A DNA stretch of 9,974 nucleotides from an uncultured Eubacteriales bacterium. GTDB taxonomy: Bacteria; Bacillota; Clostridia; Oscillospirales; Oscillospiraceae. Shown one piece after another: positions 1-5,807 of this stretch. Both the position numbers and the translations under genes were made by a program. Location of the stretch: assembly GCA_905201305.1 (NCBI GenBank), contig CAJKNS010000070.1, positions 1-9,974 of the forward strand, written 5' to 3'. The notes beneath the pieces were generated by a model. It saw nothing but the letters and a program-made list of their open reading frames with translations, had not been told where the DNA came from and did no database searches. Every line of letters starts with the position of its first letter. The first letter of the stretch is position 1.

Positions 1-737
1 CCGCCTGCCGCTCGCGGCGTCACGGCACTTTGCAGAATCAGCTTCAGCGCAGGCAAAACCTGTCCGCCGCATCGAATCAGCACCGCAAGGCAGCCCAGCA
101 AATAGAGTCCCGACATGGCGGGCACCAATCCCTCGCAGACCTTTGCAATGCTTCCCACGCCGCCTAAAATCACCGCGCCTGCCACCGCTGTCACCAGAAT
201 TCCCGTCAAGAGCAGCGGAACCCCCTTTTCTCCCAATGTCTGAGCAATGGCATTGGACTGAATCAGCGCGCCGGTCCCCACTGCCGCTGCTATGCCCATT
301 ACCGCAAACAGTGCCCCCAACCTTCTCCAGCCCAGCACGTCCCGCATTACATACATGGCGCCGCCGGTATTCTCTCCCGCCGCGTTTTTCTTTCGATGCA
401 GCAAGCACACCAGGGTTTCTCCATATCGGGTCGCCATACCAAAAACGCCGGTGAGCCAGCACCAAAACACTGCGCCGGGTCCTCCCAATGCCACCGCCGT
501 TGCTACCCCGATGATGTTTCCCGTTCCAATTGCCGCTGCCAGCGAGGTAGCAAGGGCACCCCAAGCGGAAATACCGCCATTGCCCTTTCTACCACTCCCT
601 ACGCTCAATCGGATTCCCCGCAGAGTGTGCCGCTGAATTCCCCGCAAATGCACGGTAAAATAGAGATGGCTTCCCATCAAAAGCAGCGGCAGCGGAACCG
701 TCCACAACATCCGCTCCAGCGCCAAAATCAGCCCCAT
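1..737 (-). CDS. AGCS-family sodium:alanine/glycine symporter, N-terminal part (3' end beyond left edge)
   Basis: The frame opens with ATG at 737-735 and stays open for 245 codons to the left edge, so only about half of a protein usually 440-480 residues long is present. A GGAGG ribosome binding site (746-750) sits 8 nt upstream. Residues 71-77 read GTGNIIG and 84-92 LGGPGAVFW, followed by a GMATRYGE-type segment near 100-107; this is the signature stretch of the alanine or glycine:cation symporter (AGCS/AlsT/DagA) family. Further hydrophobic segments and a QSNAIAQT stretch also fit. These proteins import a small amino acid together with sodium or a proton across the cytoplasmic membrane; the substrate cannot be read from the sequence. 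The gene is divergent from the tetR-like gene at 860, which is a natural candidate regulator. I see no convincing -35/-10 pair for it in the 122-bp gap. Confidence 0.9.
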   Translation of the reverse strand, partial: MGLILALERMLWTVPLPLLLMGSHLYFTVHLRGIQRHTLRGIRLSVGSGRKGNGGISAWGALATSLAAAIGTGNIIGVATAVALGGPGAVFWCWLTGVFGMATRYGETLVCLLHRKKNAAGENTGGAMYVMRDVLGWRRLGALFAVMGIAAAVGTGALIQSNAIAQTLGEKGVPLLLTGILVTAVAGAVILGGVGSIAKVCEGLVPAMSGLYLLGCLAVLIRCGGQVLPALKLILQSAVTPRAAG

Positions 738-750
738 GGTGATTTCCTCC

Positions 751-779
751 TTGACAAGTGTTTCCCGTAGAAATACAAT
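751..779 (+). promoter_or_regulatory. Sigma-A promoter of the TetR-family gene
   Basis: TTGACA at 751-756, a 17-bp spacer and TACAAT at 774-779 form a near-perfect vegetative promoter pointing right. The predicted start site is near 786, giving a leader of about 75 nt before the ATG at 860. The -35 lies only about 14 bp from the start codon of the divergent symporter, so a repressor bound here could affect both genes. Confidence 0.75.
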
Positions 780-796
780 GAAGTACAAGTATCATT
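777..796. promoter_or_regulatory. Possible TetR-family operator overlapping the -10
   Basis: AATGA (777-781) and TCATT (792-796) are inverted arms separated by 10 bp, and a tandem AAGTAC/AAGTAT hexamer (781-792) lies between and beside them. The site overlaps the -10 of the rightward promoter in the divergent gap, where TetR-family operators usually lie. The arms are only 5 bp, so the match could be chance; this is inference from position. Confidence 0.3.
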
Positions 797-859
797 CCAT
801 AAAAGCTATGCAGCCGTCCGTGTTTTCATCACCGCCGGGGCTGTCGGGGAGGAGATTTC

Positions 860-1444
860 ATGTCCAAACGCGCCGCTCGAAACACCCGGAGCCGCATTGT
901 ATCCGCCGCTTGGGAGCTGTTCTATGAAAACGGCTACGACGACACCACCGTAGACGATATTGTAGAACGGTCCGGCACCTCAAAGGGCTCCTTTTATCAC
1001 TATTTTGCGGGAAAGGATGCGCTGCTCAGCTCTCTTTCCACCCTGTTTGACGAAAAATATCAGGAGCTGGTTCCCAATATGGAACCCAGCCTTTCCGCCT
1101 TTGACCAACTGATTTATCTAAATCACGAGCTGTTCTTTATGATCGAGAACTCCATTTCTCTGGAGCTGCTGGCTCGGCTGCTCTCCACCCAGCTGATTAC
1201 CACCAGTGAAAAGCACCTGATGGACCAGAGCCGCTTTTATTTCCGCATTCTCCGGAAAATCTGCACCGACGGACAACGCTCAGGAGAACTACGGCAGGAC
1301 ATTTCCATCAATGAAATGGTCCGCACCTACGCCCTGCAGGAGCGCGCTCTGCTGTACGACTGGTGCATTTGCGGGGGAAATTACTCTCTTTCTGTCTATG
1401 CAACCAGTCTTTTGCCGAATTTATTGGGATATTTTAAAAATTAA
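860..1444 (+). CDS. TetR/AcrR-family transcriptional regulator
   Basis: This is a 194-residue protein, normal for the TetR family (about 190-220). The start at ATG 860 is preceded by GGGAGGAG with good spacing. Residues about 10-56 form the DNA-binding domain: a helix with SAAWELFYENGY, then TTVDDIVERSG and the recognition-helix region TSKGSFYHYFAGKDALL, all classic TetR features. The remaining 140 residues are the usual divergent helical ligand and dimerisation domain, so the inducer cannot be predicted. It has its own strong promoter (751-779) and a terminator at 1490-1532, so it is monocistronic. Divergence from the AGCS symporter suggests it controls that transporter and itself; control of the downstream putP gene is possible but less direct. 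Confidence 0.92.
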   Translation: MSKRAARNTRSRIVSAAWELFYENGYDDTTVDDIVERSGTSKGSFYHYFAGKDALLSSLSTLFDEKYQELVPNMEPSLSAFDQLIYLNHELFFMIENSISLELLARLLSTQLITTSEKHLMDQSRFYFRILRKICTDGQRSGELRQDISINEMVRTYALQERALLYDWCICGGNYSLSVYATSLLPNLLGYFKN

Positions 1445-1489
1445 ATATTTCGATTTATTTTTATTCTGTACTTTAGTCTACCTAAAATT

Positions 1490-1532
1490 CCGCTGTATTT
1501 CACCGTTTTATGTTGGATACAGCGGCATTTTT
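1490..1532 (+). terminator. Rho-independent terminator of the TetR-family gene
   Basis: CCGCTGTAT (1490-1498) pairs exactly with ATACAGCGG (1517-1525), a 9-bp stem with an 18-nt loop, followed by CATTTTTCTC. It lies 46 nt after the stop codon and separates the regulator from the putP promoter. Confidence 0.75.
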
Positions 1533-1561
1533 CTCTGTTTTATTCTATACTTTGTTCTGTA

Positions 1562-1590
1562 TTGCAGTCTATTTTTTGTTGCAGTATAAT
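1562..1590 (+). promoter_or_regulatory. Sigma-A promoter of the sodium/proline symporter gene
   Basis: TTGCAG at 1562-1567, a 17-bp spacer and a perfect TATAAT at 1585-1590. The start site should fall near 1597, about 43 nt before the TTG start codon at 1640. The promoter overlaps the upstream part of the longest possible open frame, which argues that the frame before 1597 is not translated. Confidence 0.75.
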
Positions 1591-1639
1591 AAGCCCCATG
1601 ATTGATGTGGCGCTGCGCCGCAAAGGAAGGGGTATCACT

Positions 1640-3172
1640 TTGAGTACACAAAACATTCTCATTATGGCAACCATTGTGGTCTATCTGATCGGCATGGTCG
1701 TCATTGGTGTTATTTGCTCCAAAAAGAACAAATCCACCGACGATTTCTACCTGGGCGGCAGAAAGCTCGGTCCTCTGGTCACTGCCATGAGCGCCGAGGC
1801 ATCCGATATGAGCTCTTACCTGCTGATGGGTCTGCCCGGTCTGGCACTGCTCAGCGGTCTTGCCGATGTTGGCTGGACGGTTATCGGTCTTGCCATAGGT
1901 ACTTATCTCAACTGGTTGATCGTTGCCAAGCGCATCCGCCGGTATTCCCAGCACATTGGTGCCGTTACTGTGCCAGATTTCTTCTCCCGCCGGTATCATG
2001 ACGACAAGAATCTGCTGTCTCTCATTGCAGCACTGGTAATTATCGTCTTCTTCATTCCCTACACCGCCTCTGGCTTTAATGCCTGCGGCACCCTGTTCTC
2101 CAGCCTGTTTGGGGTGGACTACTTCACCGCCATGATTGTTTCCGCTGTGGTCATCGTGCTCTATACAGCACTGGGCGGATTCCTTGCGGCATCCACCACC
2201 GACCTGATTCAGTCCATTATCATGACCATTGCGCTGATCATTGTAGTATTCTTTGGCATTCATATGGCAGGCGGCTGGGATGCCGTGGTGTCCAATGCCC
2301 AGTCGCTTCCCGGCTATTTGAGCTTCACTCAGACCTACGACGCCACTTCTGGCGTAGCAAATGCCTACACCCCCCTCACCATTTTCTCTACTCTGGCATG
2401 GGGGCTTGGCTACTTTGGTATGCCCCATATTCTTCTGCGTTTCATGGCAATTGAGGACGTAAAGAAACTGAAAACCTCTCGCCGGATCGCTTCCACCTGG
2501 GTCGTAATCTCCATGGCAATCGCCGTACTCATCGGTGTGGTAGGAAACGGCATGATTCACGCCGGCGCTCTGGATTCCATTCCCGCTGCCGATTCTCAGC
2601 GGATCATCATCAAGATTTCCACCCTGCTCTCCAGCTATGGCGCGCTGCCTGCCATTGTTGCCGGTCTGATTCTCTCCGGCATTCTGGCTGCCACCATGTC
2701 CACTGCCGACTCTCAGCTCCTTGCCGCTGCCTCCAGCGTCACCCAGGATCTGCTTCAGGGCACCTTTAAGATGAAGCTGTCGGACAAGGCTGCCATGATC
2801 ATCGCCCGACTCACCGTTGTTCTCATTGCCGTGGTGGGCGTGATCTGGGCAAGAGAAGAGGGTTCCGTGTTCACCATCGTCTCCTTTGCATGGGCTGGCT
2901 TCGGTGCTGCCTTTGGTCCTGTGGTTCTGCTGGCACTGTTCTGGAAGCGCAGCAACAAGTATGGCGCGCTGGCTGGCATGATTGCAGGCGGTGTGATGGT
3001 GTTCGTATGGAAATACTGCATCGCTCCCATTGGCGGCATCCTGAACATCTATGAGCTGCTGCCCGCCTTTGTCATTGCCATCATCGTCAATGTGATCGTC
3101 AGCCTTGCCACCAAAGCCCCTGAGGCTTCCGTGGTCAAGGAATACGACGAAGTTGCCGCAATGAAGGACTAA
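1640..3172 (+). CDS. putP: Sodium/proline symporter (SSS family, PutP type)
   Basis: With the TTG start at 1640 the protein has 510 residues, close to the roughly 500 of PutP. AAGGAAGGGG ends 7 nt upstream of the TTG, and the in-frame ATGs further left lie in or next to the promoter. The numbering supports this: EASDMSSYLLMGLPG falls at about 53-67, placing D56, S58 and R41 one residue from E. coli PutP R40, D55 and S57, which take part in sodium and proline binding. About 13 hydrophobic segments fill the chain, and the conserved STADSQLLAAASS stretch lies in the second half. PutP imports proline with sodium through the cytoplasmic membrane for nutrition or osmoprotection. The gene has its own promoter and a strong terminator. 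The family is certain; proline as substrate is very likely from the motif match. Confidence 0.92.
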   Translation: MSTQNILIMATIVVYLIGMVVIGVICSKKNKSTDDFYLGGRKLGPLVTAMSAEASDMSSYLLMGLPGLALLSGLADVGWTVIGLAIGTYLNWLIVAKRIRRYSQHIGAVTVPDFFSRRYHDDKNLLSLIAALVIIVFFIPYTASGFNACGTLFSSLFGVDYFTAMIVSAVVIVLYTALGGFLAASTTDLIQSIIMTIALIIVVFFGIHMAGGWDAVVSNAQSLPGYLSFTQTYDATSGVANAYTPLTIFSTLAWGLGYFGMPHILLRFMAIEDVKKLKTSRRIASTWVVISMAIAVLIGVVGNGMIHAGALDSIPAADSQRIIIKISTLLSSYGALPAIVAGLILSGILAATMSTADSQLLAAASSVTQDLLQGTFKMKLSDKAAMIIARLTVVLIAVVGVIWAREEGSVFTIVSFAWAGFGAAFGPVVLLALFWKRSNKYGALAGMIAGGVMVFVWKYCIAPIGGILNIYELLPAFVIAIIVNVIVSLATKAPEASVVKEYDEVAAMKD

Positions 3173-3178
3173 GCTACA

Positions 3179-3418
3179 TCAAAAACAAAGCGCTGTATGG
3201 TTTGAATGTCTCGGACCATACAGCGCCTTTTTTATATGATGAAAAACAGGCAAAGCATCTTCGTCCCTCCAATGCTTTGCCTGTTTTCGGTTGTAGATTT
3301 TCTTACTGGGCACCTGCCGGCTCACGGGAATGACGCCGTTCCAGCTGCCCCGTCTGGCAGCATAGTATGCCTTTTTCTGCTTTTTGGACAGCTTGTCCAC
3401 AGGAATATAGCGTTCCAT
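3179..3418 (-). CDS. Small basic protein of unknown function
   Basis: This 79-residue frame starts at ATG 3418 with an AAAGGAG ribosome binding site 7 nt upstream and its own promoter (3443-3471). The product is strongly basic and rich in K, R and Y, opening with MERYIPVDKLSKKQKKAYYA, then SWNGVIPVSRQVPSKK and YNRKQAKHW. From memory, short proteins opening with an M-RYIP-KLSKK-K pattern and a W-PV-R segment recur in gut Clostridia, so I take it as a real conserved hypothetical; no function is known to me. No membrane segment or zinc motif is visible. Oddly, about 15 C-terminal residues are encoded by the bidirectional terminator and the TGA stop (3181-3179) overlaps its minus-strand U-tract. 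The C-terminal tail may therefore not be conserved, or the message may end at its stop codon. Confidence 0.75.
   Translation of the reverse strand: MERYIPVDKLSKKQKKAYYAARRGSWNGVIPVSRQVPSKKIYNRKQAKHWRDEDALPVFHHIKKALYGPRHSNHTALCF
3190..3233. terminator. Bidirectional terminator between putP and the small convergent gene
   Basis: GCGCTGTATGG (3190-3200) and CCATACAGCGC (3216-3226) form a perfect 11-bp stem with a 15-nt loop. On the plus strand it is followed by a T6 run (3228-3233), 17 nt after the putP stop. On the minus strand it is followed by TTTGTTTTT (3189-3181), so it can also end leftward transcription. The hairpin lies inside the reading frame of the small minus-strand gene. Confidence 0.85.
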
Positions 3419-3442
3419 ATGATCGCTCCTTTCTGGCTTCTC

Positions 3443-3471
3443 ATCCTATCAAATTCTTTGTCCTCTGTCAA
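3443..3471 (-). promoter_or_regulatory. Sigma-A promoter of the small basic protein gene
   Basis: On the minus strand TTGACA (3471-3466), a 17-bp spacer and TAGGAT (3448-3443) with an extended TG one base upstream of the -10. The start site should be near 3436, leaving an 18-nt leader with the ribosome binding site. It starts directly after the terminator of the upstream gene, so the small gene is independently transcribed. Confidence 0.7.
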
Positions 3472-3476
3472 GGCAC

Positions 3477-3509
3477 AAAAAGGGACCCGGATTTCTCCGA
3501 GTCCCTTTT
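3477..3509 (-). terminator. Rho-independent terminator of the PpiC-domain gene
   Basis: AAAAGGGAC (3478-3486) pairs with GTCCCTTTT (3501-3509), with an inner CGGA/TCCG (3488-3491 and 3496-3499) after one mismatch and a 4-nt loop. Read on the minus strand the stem ends in a T5 run, 11 nt beyond the stop at 3520. A-runs and T-runs on both sides make it potentially bidirectional. Confidence 0.8.
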
Positions 3510-3519
3510 CCTGTGGTGA

Positions 3520-5181
3520 TTAGCCCACAGCGCCGTCCTCTGCGCTGTCCTGGGTGTCCGTGTTCTCTGCCGTACTGTCCGTGTTCTCTGCCGTACTGTC
3601 CGTATTCTCCGCCGCATTCTGGGCATCCTGCTCTGCCTGAGCTGCCTGCTCTGCGGCACTCTGCTGGATTTCCTTCACCGCGCTGGGCTCTACAATGCCT
3701 GCATCCGAGGTGAGAGAGGACGTATACTGGCTCACAAGATTGTTGATATAATCGCTGTATTCGCTGTAGCGAAGCTCCTGCTCTGCCACGGTCTTATAGT
3801 AATAGGTATCCGTAAAGGACACAAAGTACATCACGTGATAGCCGAAGCTGGTCTTTACAATACTGGTATCTCCGGGCTTTCTGCTGGCGTCAAAGCACCA
3901 GTCGTTGAACTCCGTTACCATCTGACCGGGATAGACGTCCTCATACAGTCCGCCGTTGGTGTTGGAGCCGCCGTCAGTGGAATAGGTATTTGCCAATTCA
4001 CCAAAGCTTTCCTCATCGGCGTCGCCTGCCTGCCACTCATCCAGAATCTCCTGTGCCTTTTCCTCGGCAGCCGTCCAGGCATCGTCACTGATGCTGCCGT
4101 CCTCATCCTTTTCGGGCTCAATGAGAATATGACGGACATTCACGTCGGGCAGATCGGACTTCTCAATGCCATAGCTCTGGAGCTCCTCGGCATGATCGTC
4201 GTAGTATTCCTCAATCTGATCGTCGTCAAAGCTGAAGCCCGTATAAATGGAGTCCGAATATGCGGACACATAATAGGAATCATAGAGGTACTGCTCAAAA
4301 CTCTCTACCGTCGCATTGTCGCCGTAGGAGTCCTGAATATATGCCAGCACATCGCCGTTGCCGTCTTCATCGGTAAAGCCGGCGCTGGCAGCATTGCTTG
4401 CCATATTTTCCACCACGGAGTCATATTCCGACTGATAATCCTCGGGCATGGTAAAGTCCTTGGATTCCGCCTCCTGCTTCAGCGCAACGGTCTGAATGAT
4501 GCTGTTCTGGGCATTCTCCAGGAAATAATCCTCCCAGGTGGTCACCGTTGTCTCGCCGGTTTCGCTGTCGGTTGCCTCCTGATAGGTCTGCTGATCCAGG
4601 GGCTGAGAAGCGTCAAAGCTAAAACCATAGTTGTTGACATAGTAGAAATACTCGCCCCAGAAATAATAGCTCAGCTGCTGATTGGTGATTTCCTCCACGG
4701 TTTCGCCGTCGGCATTCTGGACCTTCACTGCTGCCGCATCGCCGTCTACCTTTTTCTCCTTGGCTTGTTCTGCCAGTTCCGTCAGGCTGGGCAGCTTGCC
4801 ATTCTTGGACACATAGTTCAGCGCCACCGCCAGGCAGGCCACGATCACTGCCAAAAGTACAATCACAACCCCCGCGATCACTGCTGCGGGAGATTTTTTC
4901 TTCTTTTTCGGCGCTTCCTCCGGGACTTCGGCAGGTGCCGCGTCTTCATCGGGCTCCGCCGTTTCTTCCGCCGCTTCTGTCTCTTCGGCTTCTTCGTTCT
5001 CCGCTGCCGGTGCTTCTTCGGTTTCCTCCGCAGGCTGAACGCTGCTTTCCACCTCTGCCGGAGCTTCTTCTACTACAGGCTGGTTATCTGTATCCTGCTC
5101 CTGCGCTGTCATTGCCGCACCGCAGTTGGGACAAGTCTCCAGCTCCTGCGACACCTCTTCGCCGCACTTGGGACAAATCAT
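3520..5181 (-). CDS. Zinc-ribbon, membrane-anchored PpiC/parvulin-type peptidyl-prolyl isomerase (PrsA/SurA-like)
   Basis: This is a 553-residue protein. Residues 3-20 are a zinc ribbon with CPKC and CPNC pairs. Residues 22-91 are a very acidic Glu/Ala/Pro linker, then a run of five lysines (92-96) and one membrane segment (about 99-121). The lysines on the N-terminal side predict a cytoplasmic N-terminus and an extracellular remainder. Residues about 165-345 resemble the helical SurA/PrsA N-domain. Residues about 347-457 form the parvulin domain, with VRHILIEP, a GELANTYSTDGGS stretch and DTSIVKTSFGYHVMYF. The C-terminus carries seven-residue ENTDSTA repeats and an acidic tail. The likely role is folding of exported proteins outside the membrane. 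ATG at 5181 is the only good start; AAGGA lies 12 nt upstream, slightly far. It is transcribed alone, from the promoter at 5324-5332 to the terminator at 3477-3509. Confidence 0.88.
   Translation of the reverse strand: MICPKCGEEVSQELETCPNCGAAMTAQEQDTDNQPVVEEAPAEVESSVQPAEETEEAPAAENEEAEETEAAEETAEPDEDAAPAEVPEEAPKKKKKSPAAVIAGVVIVLLAVIVACLAVALNYVSKNGKLPSLTELAEQAKEKKVDGDAAAVKVQNADGETVEEITNQQLSYYFWGEYFYYVNNYGFSFDASQPLDQQTYQEATDSETGETTVTTWEDYFLENAQNSIIQTVALKQEAESKDFTMPEDYQSEYDSVVENMASNAASAGFTDEDGNGDVLAYIQDSYGDNATVESFEQYLYDSYYVSAYSDSIYTGFSFDDDQIEEYYDDHAEELQSYGIEKSDLPDVNVRHILIEPEKDEDGSISDDAWTAAEEKAQEILDEWQAGDADEESFGELANTYSTDGGSNTNGGLYEDVYPGQMVTEFNDWCFDASRKPGDTSIVKTSFGYHVMYFVSFTDTYYYKTVAEQELRYSEYSDYINNLVSQYTSSLTSDAGIVEPSAVKEIQQSAAEQAAQAEQDAQNAAENTDSTAENTDSTAENTDTQDSAEDGAVG
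3556..3603 (-). repeat. 21-bp tandem repeat encoding the ENTDSTA tail
   Basis: Two identical 21-bp copies (3556-3576 and 3577-3597) are followed by a partial, diverged third copy from 3598. They encode the seven-residue repeat ENTDSTA near the C-terminus of the PpiC-domain protein. The length is a multiple of three, so copy-number change would keep the frame. The repeat is acidic and likely disordered. Confidence 0.85.
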
Positions 5182-5323
5182 TCCATCGACACATCCTTAT
5201 CTTCAAATTCAAAGCTGCCCTGCCGGAAGCAGACAGCAATGCAAGCCCACTGTCAAAGAGTCAGTGGCTAAATCTCATCAAAAAAACCGGGCGCAACCCT
5301 TTTGACAAAATTCAGTAGCCCTT
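5182..5323 (-). promoter_or_regulatory. Structured leader of the PpiC-domain gene
   Basis: About 135 nt lie between the predicted start site (near 5317) and the ATG at 5181. Two foldable elements are visible on the minus strand. The first is a short GGG/CCC hairpin flanked by AAAA and a T7 run (5280-5304), which looks like a weak terminator or attenuator. The second is AGCCACTG pairing with CAGTGGGCT with one bulge (5244-5269). I do not recognise a known riboswitch class and see no coding frame with a good ribosome binding site. Confidence 0.3.
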
Positions 5324-5332
5324 ATTATAGCA
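5324..5332 (-). promoter_or_regulatory. Extended -10 promoter of the PpiC-domain gene
   Basis: The minus strand reads TGCTATAAT (5332-5324), a perfect TATAAT with the extended TGn. No good -35 lies 16-18 bp upstream; that region is occupied by a long inverted repeat (5331-5373). The start site should be near 5317. Confidence 0.6.
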
Positions 5333-5373
5333 GATGACACCGGAAAAGTCTGTAGAGAATCCGGTGCCATCTG
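5331..5373 (-). repeat. 14-bp inverted repeat at the operon end and promoter
   Basis: CAGATGACACCGGA (5331-5344) and TCCGGTGCCATCTG (5360-5373) are inverted arms with a 15-nt loop. The single imperfect pair is A-C in plus-strand RNA but G-U in minus-strand RNA, so the fold is continuous only in a leftward transcript. It lies 35 nt after the last gene of the cysteine operon but has no U-tract directly after the stem. It also occupies the -35 region of the next promoter. It may end or protect the upstream message, or act as an operator. Confidence 0.55.
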
Positions 5374-5407
5374 TGAACTTTTTATAAAGATTCCCCGAAT
5401 ATTTTCC

Positions 5408-5806
5408 TTAGCCTTCCGTTCGGGTGGTAAAGGGCTGGTTTCCCGTGCCCTCCAGCCATTGCTCCTCTCCCTGACCGCAAACCGTGACCTCGCCATCAAA
5501 GTCCCGAAGCCACAGCACGTTTTCAGGGCTTTCCAGATGCTCGTCAAACTCCGGATCATAGCGCAGGATTTCTTCCAGCAAAAACGCTGATGCCACGCCG
5601 GAATCCGTTACAAACGTTCCATAGTATGCCCCGGTTGCCGGATTCACTGCCCCCAGGTCCTCCTCGCCCTCCGTTACCAAAGCGGAGAGCACCGTGGAAA
5701 AGCCCAGCTTCTCCATATGATCCCCATAGCCGCAGCGCTTCCAATCCTCTGCATCCTTCGCCACATAGCCGGGGTCCGTAATCATCAAATCCCCATGAAA
5801 ATACAT
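5408..5806 (-). CDS. Small DPGY-motif protein of unknown function, last gene of the Cys operon
   Basis: This is a 132-residue acidic protein. I chose ATG 5806 because it begins one base after the stop of the flavin oxidoreductase gene (TAG-T-ATG) with a GGGG ribosome binding site 6 nt away; the frame continues upstream only inside that gene. It opens with MYFHGDLMITDPGYVAKDAE, has GAVNPATGAYYGTFVTDSGV in the middle, then LLEEILRYDPEF, and ends with LRDFDGEVTVCGQGEEQW and an NQPFTTRTEG tail. This pattern resembles small, uncharacterised cytoplasmic proteins with an early DP-Y motif and a late DFDGEV motif; I know of no function. There is no signal peptide or membrane segment. Near-overlap implies coupling to the oxidoreductase, so both should respond to the Cys T-box. 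Confidence 0.75.
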   Translation of the reverse strand: MYFHGDLMITDPGYVAKDAEDWKRCGYGDHMEKLGFSTVLSALVTEGEEDLGAVNPATGAYYGTFVTDSGVASAFLLEEILRYDPEFDEHLESPENVLWLRDFDGEVTVCGQGEEQWLEGTGNQPFTTRTEG

Positions 5807-5807
5807 A

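Noticed and set aside
1562..1639. Upstream extension of putP by 26 codons
   Set aside because: This stretch contains the -35 and -10 of the promoter and lacks a ribosome binding site; the TTG at 1640 has one and gives the numbering expected for PutP.
1508..2560. Minus-strand open frame of 350 codons opposite putP
   Set aside because: Composition (rich in G, H, N and Q) is typical of a mirror frame of a membrane protein gene; it also crosses the putP promoter.
3835..5271. Long plus-strand open frame of 478 codons opposite the PpiC-domain gene
   Set aside because: It is a shadow of a gene with clear domains; its product is low-complexity with no recognisable family, and there is no ribosome binding site at its start.
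5331..5373. Calling the 14-bp inverted repeat a standard terminator of the Cys operon
   Set aside because: On the minus strand the stem is followed by GCTATAATAAGG, not a U-tract, and it overlaps the next promoter, so I list it only as an inverted repeat.
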